This document shows, piece after piece, positions 1 to 8,723 of a DNA stretch of 39,445 nt. The notes beneath the pieces were generated by a model. It ran no database searches and was not told the DNA's origin. It saw nothing but the letters and a program-made list of their open reading frames with translations. How positions within the stretch are numbered: position 1 is the first letter of the stretch; each line of letters begins with the position of its first letter. The position numbers were made by a program, and so were the translations under genes. Source of the stretch: Olavius sp. associated proteobacterium Delta 1 (GTDB taxonomy: Bacteria > Desulfobacterota > Desulfobacteria > Desulfobacterales > JAFDCJ01); NCBI GenBank assembly GCA_902749685.1, contig CACVKW010000278.1, positions 1 through 39,445 on the forward strand. The letters are read 5' to 3'.

Positions 1-534
1 AACGACATCCAGTATCCAGAAACCAGAATCCAGGATCAGTCAATACTTTCAATGGTCTTCATATCAGCAGCTAAGTTGGATTTCAAAATTTTATGCAACA
101 ATAGGGTAAAGCAGTTATACGTTTCCAGGGTTTCTATAAAATTATTTCTAGTAATCTAGCAGCAGAGGGCAAAGAGCAGAAGATGGGAAGTTGAGATGCT
201 GGTAACCTGAAAAGCCTGTAACTTAAAACCTCCCATTTAAACCTTGCGCCTTTTTTCTCTTCCACCATATACCTTATACCCTAGTCCCCCTATCACTATA
301 CCGGGCAATTATCGCCCTGCGCCTAGCGCCTTATACCTTAAACCCTAGACCCTACATCATTAAATATCCAGCATCCAGTATCCAGCATCCAGTATCCAGC
401 ATCCAGGAAGCACCATGAAATAGTTGATTGGCAAGGAAATGTCAACCTAAAGAATTATTGTAGGCAGGTATACAGCACCCGAATGGCTGAGATATCATTT
501 TTGTAGAAAATCATACATATAAAGGGCGGATTAA
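1..534. repeat. Gene-free left edge with two ATCCAGN heptamer arrays
   Basis: No convincing coding region is visible. Positions 7-34 hold four degenerate heptamers of the form ATCCAGN, and 366-407 hold six near-perfect ones alternating ATCCAGC and ATCCAGT (last unit ATCCAGG) with exact 7-base spacing. Between them, about 262-360, is a second family built on ACCTTAT/ACCCTAG-like words (for example GCGCCTA, GCGCCTT, ATACCTT, AAACCCT in phase). The two ATCCAGN arrays are direct, not inverted, copies. The segment lies downstream of the minus-strand rhomboid gene. No terminator-like hairpin with a T-run was seen. Confidence 0.75.
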
Positions 535-2004
535 TTAGTTGCTCTGGAGAGACTTGCGAGCCAACTGGGCCTCGGTTGAATCAGGATATTTATTACAGAT
601 TAGTTTCAGACAACGATTGCCTTTCATTGCCATGCCTTTCTGACTGTAAGCGCCGGCAAGTTTGAGCAGTGCAGTCGGAACCCCCGGAGAGTCGGGCGTT
701 TTTTTCAGCACCATAGTTAAGATTTTTACTGCCTTTTCCAGGTGACCGGTAGCTGCAAACATCATGCTGAGTTGAATATATAATTGGGGGGAAAGGCGGG
801 GATGTCTGGTATGACGGATATATTCGCTATAGATCTGATGGGCTTTCTCGTAAGTATCGTAGCTGCGGGTGAGTTCAAATATCAGTTTTTTAGTCAGCAG
901 ATGGAATTTGTCATCCTCGGGATCCAATTTGTACACATTAAAAAGATGAGTCAACACATCGATATTCTCAGGATCCTTGGCCAGCACTTTTTCCAGTAAT
1001 TGACGTCCGGTTTCCAGGTCAAGTTCGGCGATATGCTTTAAGGCTTTTTCTATCTGGGGGGAAATTTCATCGACAGGTGTGTCTGCGATCACATCTTTGT
1101 TAAACCCAAGGGAAAATTTTAGGCAAACAATTCCGAACAGAGCCCCACCGATCAGCCCTCCGATATGGGCCACGTAAGCCACATGAGTTGTACCCCCTCC
1201 AAACAACTGATAAAATTCGTTTCCGATCCAAATCGGCAGCAGAATGATGGCCGGAATTTTTAGATAATTAAAGTAAAAACCCAGTGAGTAAAATATTTTA
1301 ACCTTTTTCTTACCGAACAACACTGCGAAGGCACCCATCAGGCCTGCGATGGCACCGGACGCACCCACCAGCGGAATGATACTGGTCATGTAAATCAGCC
1401 AAAATAACCAGACCGCAAACAGTCCACCGATTATATAAAGCACCGCATACCGCAGGCGCCCTAACCCCATTTCCAGCATGCAGCCGACAATCCACAAAAA
1501 AAACATGTTGCCCAGCAGATGGCCGGTACTGCCATGCATAAACATATAGGTAAAGGATGTCAGCAGTGACTTTTGGTTCGGAATAAACCCGTATTGACGG
1601 GAGGTGAGTTGAGAACTCATCAACTCATATTCGGTTTTTAAATCCTTCCACTCTGCATATATCTGTTCGGAAGGAGTAATGATTTCATCATTATTAAGCT
1701 TTTGCTGGAAAAGCTCATCCCGCTGCATCGCCAGATAATTTTGGACCAGGGTTTCTTCATCGAACTGGTCATCGGACAAGACCTCGACCGGATCCTGAAG
1801 GCGGCCATCACGATAGGCGATGTAATGGGAAATTTCGATATTGACCAGGCCTGAGGTAAAATAAAATTCGGAAGCCTTGAGTTGTTTATCCGTATCGCCG
1901 GCCTGCAGAACAAACCAGACCAGACAGTTTATCAGGACAATGATAATTGTCACAATCGGCGGATTTCGCAAGCTGATTTTTCCGGTCAGTGGAATAATGA
2001 ACAT
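535..2004 (-). CDS. Rhomboid family intramembrane serine protease with C-terminal TPRs
   Basis: A 489-residue membrane protein. A first hydrophobic helix lies at about residues 17-35, followed by a charged stretch of about 100 residues and then the rhomboid core. The core contains the H157-x8-N166 pair in MHGSTGHLLGN, the catalytic serine S216 in GASGAIAG, and the catalytic histidine H280 in a VAHIGGLIGG helix. These are the Ser-His dyad positions of the family. Residues about 325-489 are soluble and look like TPR units, a common C-terminal addition in bacterial rhomboids that probably binds substrate or partners. The protein should cut membrane-spanning substrates within the bilayer; no substrate can be inferred here. 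The ATG start is followed by the usual short cytoplasmic tail. It is separated by 285 bases from the co-directional citrate synthase gene, so it probably has its own promoter. Confidence 0.9.
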   Translation of the reverse strand: MFIIPLTGKISLRNPPIVTIIIVLINCLVWFVLQAGDTDKQLKASEFYFTSGLVNIEISHYIAYRDGRLQDPVEVLSDDQFDEETLVQNYLAMQRDELFQQKLNNDEIITPSEQIYAEWKDLKTEYELMSSQLTSRQYGFIPNQKSLLTSFTYMFMHGSTGHLLGNMFFLWIVGCMLEMGLGRLRYAVLYIIGGLFAVWLFWLIYMTSIIPLVGASGAIAGLMGAFAVLFGKKKVKIFYSLGFYFNYLKIPAIILLPIWIGNEFYQLFGGGTTHVAYVAHIGGLIGGALFGIVCLKFSLGFNKDVIADTPVDEISPQIEKALKHIAELDLETGRQLLEKVLAKDPENIDVLTHLFNVYKLDPEDDKFHLLTKKLIFELTRSYDTYEKAHQIYSEYIRHTRHPRLSPQLYIQLSMMFAATGHLEKAVKILTMVLKKTPDSPGVPTALLKLAGAYSQKGMAMKGNRCLKLICNKYPDSTEAQLARKSLQSN

Positions 2005-2289
2005 GATAAAAAAAATGCCTGAAATGCACTAAAATGGCCAAAGTGCCTAAAATTAAAAATAGTCAACAGATAATTAATAATGATTTTTGTAACTGATTTT
2101 TGGGTATGAAAATATATCGGCCGCAAACGGATTAAACTTAAGGTATTTTCGCCTATGTTCTTTGGTTTTTTAGATAGATAGGATACCTTAATTTTAGGCA
2201 TTTTAGGCATTCGCCACGATAGCCGATAAAAGTGATAATAACCAACGATGACATTTAATATTCACACCGTCGCGCAATTTACCTAGTAT
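2005..2289. repeat. Inverted pair of 9-base phased repeats between gltA and the rhomboid gene
   Basis: About 2010-2064 contains AAATGCCTG, AAATGCACT, AAAATGGCC and AAAGTGCCT in 9-base phase. About 2185-2207 contains the reverse-complement word ATTTTAGGC twice in 9-base phase. The two arms could fold back over the intervening roughly 120 bases. No gene is supported on either strand. A short minus-strand open frame covers the region but has no ribosome site or family resemblance. Confidence 0.6.
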
Positions 2290-3576
2290 CTATCTTTCCC
2301 CAATGGGCACATAATCGGTTTCAGGTGGGCCGGTGTAAATCTGGCGGGGACGGCACAGTTTCCAGTTGGGATCGTCCTGGCTTTCTTTCCACTGGGCAAT
2401 CCAGCCTGGAAGCCGGCCGATGGCAAACATTACCGTAAACATATTGGTGGGGATACCGATAGCGCGCAGGACGATACCGGCGTAGAAATCGACATTCGGA
2501 TATAAATTGTGGTCAATGAAATAGGCATCCTTTAAGGCAATCTCTTCCAGATCCTTGGCAACATCGAGCAGTGGATCGGAAATATTCAATTTTTCCAACA
2601 GCGAATCGCACATCTTTTTCATGATTTTCATGCGAGGATCAAACGTTTTATAAACCCGGTGGCCAAAACCCATCAACCGGAAAGGATCCTTTTTATCCTT
2701 GGCCCGCTCGATGGCCTGCTTCATATTTTTATTCTCAGCAATATGCGTCAACATATCGATCACAGCCTGGTTGGCGCCGCCGTGCAGGGGACCCCAAAGG
2801 GCCGCTATTCCGGCGGAAATTGCGGCATAAAGCGTCACGCGAGCACTTCCGACCATCCGAACGGCAGAGGTCGAACAGTTTTGTTCATGGTCGGCGTGCA
2901 GAATCCAGAAGACACTCAGGGCCTTGACCACAACCGGATCGATGTCATAGGGCCTTACCGGTGAATCAAACATCATATTCAAAAAATTGGCAGAGTAAGC
3001 CAAATCAGGTCGGGGATAGACCATCTTGTGACCCCTTGAAATTTTGTAAGACATGGCGGCCAGGGTCCGAACCTTGGAAAGCAGCCGGGTGACGGTCATA
3101 TTGATCTCTTCTTCCAGATTCAGCAGCTCCGGATAGAAGCTTCGCAGGGCATTGACCATGGATGAAAGTATTCCCATTGGATGGGATGAACGGGGATAGT
3201 TCTCATAAAAAGCACGCATATCCTCGTGCACCAGGGAATTATCATTAAGCAGAACTGAAAAATCGGTCAGTTCTTTTTGAGTCGGCAATTTCCCGTGAAT
3301 GAGAAGATAGGCGGTCTCCTTAAAAGTTGACTGTTCGGCCAGTTGCTCCACCGGAATCCCGCGGTACCGCAAAATTCCCTTTTCACCATCCATAAAAGTG
3401 ATGACGCTGGTGCAGCTTCCGGTGTTGCCATAGCCGGTGTCAAGGGTTATCAGGCCGCTTTGAGCCCGAAGCTTGGAAATGTCGATGGCCTTCTCGCCTT
3501 CAGTTCCCTCGATTACCGGAAGCTGATATTCTTTTTCGCCGTAAATTAATTTAACAAATTCAGTCATGATTCCCAT
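2290..3576 (-). CDS. gltA: Citrate synthase (hexameric, E. coli GltA-like)
   Basis: A 428-residue enzyme that condenses acetyl-CoA and oxaloacetate to citrate in the TCA cycle. The catalytic residues align one-for-one with E. coli GltA: H265 in LWGPLHGGANQ, H306 in FGHRVYK and D363 in NVDFYAG, plus H230 in the ILHADHEQN motif. The length and C-terminal RQIYTGP segment are those of the large hexameric Gram-negative type rather than the short dimeric type. Two in-frame ATGs (residues 1 and 4) are possible starts. The second has GGGA just upstream, so a 425-residue product is equally likely. In sulfate reducers the enzyme can serve oxidative acetate breakdown or biosynthesis; nothing here decides which. 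It is monocistronic by spacing. Confidence 0.96.
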   Translation of the reverse strand: MGIMTEFVKLIYGEKEYQLPVIEGTEGEKAIDISKLRAQSGLITLDTGYGNTGSCTSVITFMDGEKGILRYRGIPVEQLAEQSTFKETAYLLIHGKLPTQKELTDFSVLLNDNSLVHEDMRAFYENYPRSSHPMGILSSMVNALRSFYPELLNLEEEINMTVTRLLSKVRTLAAMSYKISRGHKMVYPRPDLAYSANFLNMMFDSPVRPYDIDPVVVKALSVFWILHADHEQNCSTSAVRMVGSARVTLYAAISAGIAALWGPLHGGANQAVIDMLTHIAENKNMKQAIERAKDKKDPFRLMGFGHRVYKTFDPRMKIMKKMCDSLLEKLNISDPLLDVAKDLEEIALKDAYFIDHNLYPNVDFYAGIVLRAIGIPTNMFTVMFAIGRLPGWIAQWKESQDDPNWKLCRPRQIYTGPPETDYVPIGER

Positions 3577-3898
3577 CGCTTTCTTATTAATTGATCTACC
3601 ATAACATCTATTATCGCTTGACCAAACGATCTACTTATTTTTGATTATTTTTACAGAAATTATTGAAAACTTTTATATACCTCAATCGGATTTGGGGGTC
3701 AAGCAGCCTGTATCGCCAAGTTGGGATAGGTCCTTTAAATTGGGTAACTGAATGAAATTGGGTCATTGGATATTGAAATTTGAGATTTGTTTGCCATTTG
3801 GTGCTTGAAGTTGGGGATTTAAATCGGGCGGAGTTTACTTGCTTCTGACTATATGATAGATCTTTGGTGATAAATACAATTAGAAGGGCAGGTATACC
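3577..3898. repeat. Spacer upstream of gltA with TTTGANN-type heptamer array
   Basis: This divergent spacer should carry promoters for gltA (minus) and the 260-residue gene (plus). About 3763-3830 is a degenerate 7-base phased array rich in ATTTGAN/ATTGGAN words (for instance ATATTGA, AATTTGA, GATTTGT in phase). The same words recur near 25870-25945 and 36635-36690. I could not pick a confident promoter hexamer pair. Confidence 0.55.
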
Positions 3899-4681
3899 AT
3901 GTCTTTTAAAGAGAATTTATTGAAGAAAATTCAGATCAGTCAATTAACCCGCAAGGTACTCGCATCATTCGGGTCGCCGGAAAGTGCAAGCAAAATTGAC
4001 AAGGACGCCATGCGCAGCCTGCTGGACATGAGCCCCTATCTATATCACAGGGAACGGGACCTTGATCTTTTTATCGAGAAACTTGACGGCGAACAGAGTA
4101 AAATCCTGGTGCTGGACAATGAGCTGCCCATATACCGGACCACGGTTGAAGATGTGGCCATTCGCAAAAGTCCCTATACCAAAGAAATGCTGAGCATCGG
4201 CAATATTATTAAAATATTAAAAGACTCCGACGTTAAGATCAGCCGCCGGGAAGAGTCGGTACAAATCATTCAAAAAGAGTGCATCGACCGTCTGGATCTT
4301 TCCTACAATGCATCTGATATTGAAATGATCGCCAAAGAAGGCGCCGATTCCCTGGAAAACGGCTATACCGACGGCATTTTAGAAAGCCTCGCATTCTTCG
4401 CCGAATTGCTGGGCTATCAGCCTGCGCCCAAAGCATTTCGGATCCGGCACCATGAAATTGTCGGAGCGGTAACCGAAAAGCAGGGCGGCCAAATATGGTA
4501 TGGGCCGGCAGTGGTCTTAAGCCTGATAGATAATTCACTGGGAATGATAGAAGATAAAATCAGCAGCCTAGACAAGGCAAAAATAGAACATTTCCAGCAG
4601 GTCGCCCAGGGAAAGGAAAAGCCCTCCGTCGAGGGGAAAGAAGTATTCCGCTATCTCACCGATGCGGTATTGATGCAATAA
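3899..4681 (+). CDS. Hypothetical protein, 260 aa, unrecognised
   Basis: The ATG follows an AAGGGCAGG-like ribosome site, and the frame has strong coding character. The product is soluble and charged, with no signal peptide, membrane helix, cysteine cluster or nucleotide-binding motif that I can identify. It looks mainly helical from about residue 85 to the end. Two proline- and aromatic-containing segments stand out: SPYLYHRERDLDLF near residue 50 and FRIRHHEIVGAV near 180. The WYGPAVVLSLIDNSLG stretch near 200 is the most hydrophobic. It is alone on the plus strand, convergent with the ATP-grasp-like gene, so context gives no function. I do not recognise the family. Confidence 0.75.
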   Translation: MSFKENLLKKIQISQLTRKVLASFGSPESASKIDKDAMRSLLDMSPYLYHRERDLDLFIEKLDGEQSKILVLDNELPIYRTTVEDVAIRKSPYTKEMLSIGNIIKILKDSDVKISRREESVQIIQKECIDRLDLSYNASDIEMIAKEGADSLENGYTDGILESLAFFAELLGYQPAPKAFRIRHHEIVGAVTEKQGGQIWYGPAVVLSLIDNSLGMIEDKISSLDKAKIEHFQQVAQGKEKPSVEGKEVFRYLTDAVLMQ

Positions 4682-4782
4682 ATCTTCAGAGGTTCGGGGT
4701 TCAGGGTTCAACGCAGCCGCTGGCCTGAAAAGGGACCGGTTTAATCAAAAAAGTAACTCTGAAGAAGGGAACCTCCAGACCT
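4682..4782. repeat. Convergent spacer with GGTTCNN heptamers and a 9-bp inverted repeat
   Basis: Three exact-phase heptamers GGTTCGG, GGTTCAG and GGTTCAA occupy 4691-4711. TCTTCAGAG at 4683-4691 is the perfect reverse complement of CTCTGAAGA at 4757-4765. Because the flanking genes converge here, the structure may act as a transcription stop for both, but there is no clear T-run. Confidence 0.5.
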
Positions 4783-6081
4783 TTACAACCGATAAACGAT
4801 GGGTTTATCATCCGAATCAATTTCGATCCCGATCGTATCCCCTGTTTTGAATCCCAATCTCTTAAATTCTTTGACCATCATCTCGTGCTTTTCCATATGC
4901 CAGTACACAGACCATAAAGGGTTGCGGACCGTATCGATACCGTAGGCATCGTGGCCGCACATATTGAGCCTGAATTTATCTTTGGCAATCAGGGTGTCGG
5001 TTTCAGATAAAAAATAATCTATCTTATAGAGATTATCATGCAGGGCTTTGGAGAGAACGGGCTGGATTTCCGGAAAATCATCCAGATAATGATTGGCTAT
5101 CTGGTAAAGTTCTTCAGGTTCTTGAATCGACAAGCCCAGAACGCAAAAGCGCTGATGTCTTAAAGAAAATTCTTCGAGATCAGCTTGATATTGAGTGACA
5201 ATATTCAAGATTTCTTCAATCACGGGTTGGCCGCCCTCGGCACCCATAATAAAATCTTCACATTTACCAATCAGTTTTAAGTAGAAGGCCTTGTTATCCA
5301 TTACATAAACAGGTCGCTCGCGGTGACTCCTTCTGATTCTGACCCTGTTAAGCCCATCCAGTTTGATCGATCTTTCATTTTGGCTCAGTTCGAGGGTTTC
5401 GATGTGGGAAATGTCTTTGGCCTGAACGACATAGATTTCACCTTCTTCAGAAACCACGTATTCGATTTCACACCGGTACTCCAGGTGTTCCTGTATCTTT
5501 TCAGACATGTCAATTAGGTTTCTGTCATGGGGCGTATTGGTGATGTATGGTTCACGCAGTACTTTATGGGCCCTGTCGCGGCAGTAACCGAATTCCCAAT
5601 GGTCCCCTATCATTTTGGCCATAACACTGGTACCATTGATAAAGGGCATTACAATCACGCCCATATCTGCCGGATCAATCTCAGGGGCATTGTTAAATTT
5701 CTGCTGCCTTTTAATGGTAAGTTGCTTGGCCGTTTTCGCCAGATTAATAATTTTTTTTCTGGCATATTGGATACCGCCTAGATCGGCATAGGTTTCCAGT
5801 GAATCAAAAGTCCCCCCCTTGAAGAATTCTTCATGTGGGTGAACACTTCGTGCAATGACCTTAAAGCTTTCGCGATGATCCTTTAAAAACGTCTCCAGCG
5901 CCTCAAAATTTTTGGTTTTAAAATCGAAGGCTGAAACATAAATAAAATCCGGAATATTGAATTTTTCCTTCTGCAGTTGTTTCAGAAGTCTGGCTTTTTC
6001 AGGTAACTTGGTATCCATCACAATTCTCAATAAAATTCTTCGTTCCCCAACACCGGGAATTTGATTCTTTTCCAGAGTCAA
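4783..6081 (-). CDS. PEP/pyruvate-binding (ATP-grasp-like) domain protein
   Basis: About 432 residues. The N-terminal half resembles the nucleotide-binding part of PEP synthase/pyruvate phosphate dikinase. VIARSVHPHEEFFKGGTFDS corresponds to the 'RSS..ED....S.AG.F.S' region, and PADMGVIVMPFINGTSVMAK plus EIYVVQAKD correspond to the later ATP-grasp strands. The phosphohistidine and PEP-binding domains of the full enzymes are absent. The C-terminal 200 residues are helical and unassigned. The start is uncertain: the frame opens with a TTG at 6081 that lacks a ribosome site, and an ATG at residue 22 is an alternative, also with a poor site. Function is unknown; it may ligate or phosphorylate a small molecule. 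It is monocistronic by spacing. Confidence 0.65.
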   Translation of the reverse strand: MTLEKNQIPGVGERRILLRIVMDTKLPEKARLLKQLQKEKFNIPDFIYVSAFDFKTKNFEALETFLKDHRESFKVIARSVHPHEEFFKGGTFDSLETYADLGGIQYARKKIINLAKTAKQLTIKRQQKFNNAPEIDPADMGVIVMPFINGTSVMAKMIGDHWEFGYCRDRAHKVLREPYITNTPHDRNLIDMSEKIQEHLEYRCEIEYVVSEEGEIYVVQAKDISHIETLELSQNERSIKLDGLNRVRIRRSHRERPVYVMDNKAFYLKLIGKCEDFIMGAEGGQPVIEEILNIVTQYQADLEEFSLRHQRFCVLGLSIQEPEELYQIANHYLDDFPEIQPVLSKALHDNLYKIDYFLSETDTLIAKDKFRLNMCGHDAYGIDTVRNPLWSVYWHMEKHEMMVKEFKRLGFKTGDTIGIEIDSDDKPIVYRL

Positions 6082-6572
6082 ATTAGATTCATGTAACTTA
6101 AAATTTACACGAGTCGGAGGCTTTTATAATCGCATTAATTTTCAGGTAACGTTAAGGAGTAAGTACATGTTAAAATAAATACTATTTTACTAGTGTCAAA
6201 CCGCCGCCAGCCTCTGGCAGGCTATAAAATAAGTATAGCACGGATTATATTTCTTTTCCCCTGCTTATTTCTTTTTCCTGATTTTGAGACTGGTATCGGT
6301 AAGAATAAAAAATATATCTTGACCACGGCCGTCTAAAATCCTTAATATTACGGGTCCGCCGATCAAATTTTATAAAAAGTTGGCCCATGGCCTCTACCTG
6401 GCAAGGGATGGTGATATTAAATAACAAGGCAACCTTGAGCGCTGGGTGTCCTCCATCGTCACGCTGGTATCGTGACGATGGCGGAAACCTTTGAACCCTG
6501 AACCTTTGAACCTTGCTTGTCCTCCATAGCCACGCGGCTAGCGTGACGAAGGCGGGAACCTCTGAACCCGGA
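6082..6572. other. Gene-free spacer before the SulP gene
   Basis: No convincing gene. A strong AAGGAG sits at about 6152-6157 ahead of an ATG that is closed two codons later (MLK then stop), so at most a mini-ORF. A minus-strand 60-codon frame (6245-6427) lacks a ribosome site and family features. The 3' part carries two related hairpin repeats and GAACCTN arrays, annotated separately. Any SulP promoter must lie here, but none is clear. Confidence 0.5.
6447..6572 (+). repeat. Two tandem copies of a hairpin-plus-GAACC repeat abutting the SulP start
   Basis: Copy 1 has a perfect 11-bp stem, CCATCGTCACG (6453-6463) with CGTGACGATGG (6471-6481), and a 7-base loop. It is followed by GAACCYT words in 7/8-base phase. 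Copy 2, about 78 bases downstream, has the same outline (TGTCCTCCAT, CACGC...GCGTG, AAGGCGG, GAACC) with an imperfect stem. The second copy runs to within a few bases of the SulP ATG, so the hairpin and the GAACC tail occupy the 5' untranslated region. Confidence 0.65.
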
Positions 6573-8711
6573 ATGGCTAAATTTATTTCCTCATATTTTG
6601 ACTGGTCTAAAGGCTACAACAGCAAAAGCCTGAAAGCCGATATCCTTTCCGGCCTGACGGTGGCGCTGGTCCTCATCCCCCAGTCCATGGCCTATGCCGA
6701 GCTTGCCGGACTGCCGCCGTATTTCGGACTCTATGCCGCTTTTCTGCCGCCCATGGTCGCCGCGTTGTTCGGCTCCAGCCGCCAGCTGGCCACCGGGCCG
6801 GTGGCCGTGGTATCGCTGTTAACCGCAACAACACTTGAACCCCTGGCCACAGCCGGAAGCCAGCAATACATTGCCTACGCCATTTTGCTGGCGCTGATGG
6901 TCGGCGTATTTCAATTCACGCTCGGTGTATTGAAGCTGGGGCTGGTCGTGAATTTCATCTCTCACCCCGTCGTTAACGGTTTTAGCAATGCGGCTGCTCT
7001 CATTATTGCAACTTCCCAATTGCCCAAATTATTCGGTATCCACGTCGACAAGGCGCCGCACCATTACGAAATCGTCTATCAGGTCTTCCAAGCTGCCGCG
7101 CACCACGTACACTGGCCAACACTATTTATGGGCACGCTGGCCTTCGCCATTATGTATGGATTGAAGCGGTTGTCCCCCAGGCTGCCGAATGTTCTTGCGG
7201 CCGTTGTAATTACCACGATTCTTTCCTGGAGCCTTGGATTTGAGCACCAAGTTGTGGTGGATATTTCAGAGATCCGCTCCGAACAGCTCAGACAGACGAT
7301 CAAAAAATTTAACCGGGCCCTCAATTCTGTGGCCCAGCTGTCAGATAAAAGGGCAAAACTGATCCAACGTCTCAATGTCGGCAAACGTTCTACGGATACG
7401 CTGGCAAAACTTGAAACCAGGCATGCGGCGGAGCGTGTCGCCCTGCAAATTGAACAATTAAAAACCGAGGCCCGGGATTATCACAGACAGTTGCGTCGAT
7501 CTCTGCTTGAAGGTGTCCGGGGAAACGACGGCTCGCTGTCATTTTATCCCATCAACGAATTTGCTGATCGCAACCACGTGGACGGTCGCGTATGGCGCTT
7601 TAAGGCAGGTAATACACCCCTGCCGAACGACCAATTGCAAATTATCGGTGGCGGGGACGTCGTCGGCAACATCCCCCGGGGCCTGCCCTCCTTTTCCATG
7701 CCCGGGCTTGACTATCACGTCATCATTCACCTTTTGCCCTTTGTGGCCATGATCTCCTTGCTGGGATTTATGGAGGCCATCTCAGTCGCCAAAGCAATGG
7801 CCGCCAAAACCGGCCAGCGCCTTGACCTTAACCGGGAACTTATCGGCCAGGGCCTGGCAAATGTATGCGGCGCCGTTGCCAAAAGTTACCCGACTTCCGG
7901 ATCTTTTTCCAGATCGGCTGTCAACCTTCAATCCGGAGCGGTCTCCGGCCTGTCCAGCATCTTCACCAGCCTGACGGTTGTCATCGTACTTTTGTTTTTC
8001 ACCCCGCTTTTCTACCATTTGCCCCAATCGGTGCTGGCGGCAATAATTATGATGGCGGTCGTGGGGCTGTTGAATGTCAAAGGATTTATTCATGCCTGGC
8101 AGGCCCAGTGGTATGATGGTGCCATATCCATCATTACCTTTATCTGCACCCTGGCATTCGCGCCTCACCTGGATCGAGGCATCCTGATTGGCGCCTCCCT
8201 TTCCATTCTCGTCTTTCTTTACAAAAGCATGCGTCCTAAAGTTGTCGACCTCTCCCTGGATATCGACCGCACCCTGCACGATGCCGTCGCCAGTGGTCTG
8301 GAGCAGTGCCGTTATATAGACGTGGTTCGATTCGATGGCCCCTTATTTTTCGCCAACGCCAGCTATCTTGAGGACCAGATCAGAAATCGCCGGCGCTCGA
8401 AAAAGGATCTCAAACACATAATCATCTCCGCCGGCAGCATCAGTGATATTGACTCTTCCGGCGAAGAAGCATTATCTTTGACGGTGGATCGGGTACGAAG
8501 TGCCGGAATTGATATTTCACTGAGCGGCGTCAACCGATCCGTCATGCAAGTACTCAGGCAAACCCATTTGATTGTAAAAATCGGCGAGGACCATATCTAC
8601 CCGACAATCGAAATCGCCATCAATGCGGTCCATGAAATGACCCACCTAGGCGGCCAAGAAAAAGACTGTCCGTTGACAAAGGTCTGTCGAATTCCCCGGG
8701 CACCCCGGTAA
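6573..8711 (+). CDS. SulP family anion (probably sulfate) permease with STAS domain
   Basis: The start is set at ATG 6573 (712 residues). The upstream TTG extension would translate the hairpin repeat and looks non-coding. The N-terminal core has the SulP signature LIPQSMAYAELAGLPPYFGLYAAF and later SYPTSGSFSRSAVN. A C-terminal STAS domain spans about 575-700, with DSSG as its loop motif. Unusual is an insertion at about residues 232-360, between LGFEHQVVVD and GNIPRGLPSF. It is charged and heptad-patterned with no membrane helix, and reads as a coiled coil followed by a small beta segment. Members transport sulfate, bicarbonate or other anions; sulfate is inferred from neighbours. It lies 12 bases upstream of, and is surely co-transcribed with, the kinase-like/receiver fusion. 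Confidence 0.9.
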   Translation: MAKFISSYFDWSKGYNSKSLKADILSGLTVALVLIPQSMAYAELAGLPPYFGLYAAFLPPMVAALFGSSRQLATGPVAVVSLLTATTLEPLATAGSQQYIAYAILLALMVGVFQFTLGVLKLGLVVNFISHPVVNGFSNAAALIIATSQLPKLFGIHVDKAPHHYEIVYQVFQAAAHHVHWPTLFMGTLAFAIMYGLKRLSPRLPNVLAAVVITTILSWSLGFEHQVVVDISEIRSEQLRQTIKKFNRALNSVAQLSDKRAKLIQRLNVGKRSTDTLAKLETRHAAERVALQIEQLKTEARDYHRQLRRSLLEGVRGNDGSLSFYPINEFADRNHVDGRVWRFKAGNTPLPNDQLQIIGGGDVVGNIPRGLPSFSMPGLDYHVIIHLLPFVAMISLLGFMEAISVAKAMAAKTGQRLDLNRELIGQGLANVCGAVAKSYPTSGSFSRSAVNLQSGAVSGLSSIFTSLTVVIVLLFFTPLFYHLPQSVLAAIIMMAVVGLLNVKGFIHAWQAQWYDGAISIITFICTLAFAPHLDRGILIGASLSILVFLYKSMRPKVVDLSLDIDRTLHDAVASGLEQCRYIDVVRFDGPLFFANASYLEDQIRNRRRSKKDLKHIIISAGSISDIDSSGEEALSLTVDRVRSAGIDISLSGVNRSVMQVLRQTHLIVKIGEDHIYPTIEIAINAVHEMTHLGGQEKDCPLTKVCRIPRAPR

Positions 8712-8723
8712 AGGGAGGATTAA

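Noticed and set aside
366..407. Possible CRISPR array (regular ATCCAGN repeats)
   Set aside because: Units are 7 bases with no spacers, and no cas gene is present.
1986..2210. 74-residue minus-strand frame between gltA and the rhomboid gene
   Set aside because: It is a translation of the nonamer repeat region and overlaps the rhomboid start.
6245..6427. Minus-strand 60-codon frame upstream of SulP
   Set aside because: No ribosome site, no domain resemblance, low-complexity C-terminus; the surrounding DNA is repeat-like.
6513..6572. TTG start that would extend SulP by 20 residues
   Set aside because: The extension translates a hairpin repeat (LHSHAASVTKAG) and not a family N-terminus; ATG 6573 gives the normal MAKFISSYFDW start.
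7782..8279. Minus-strand 165-codon frame inside SulP
   Set aside because: Antisense shadow of a strongly supported transporter gene with no domain of its own.
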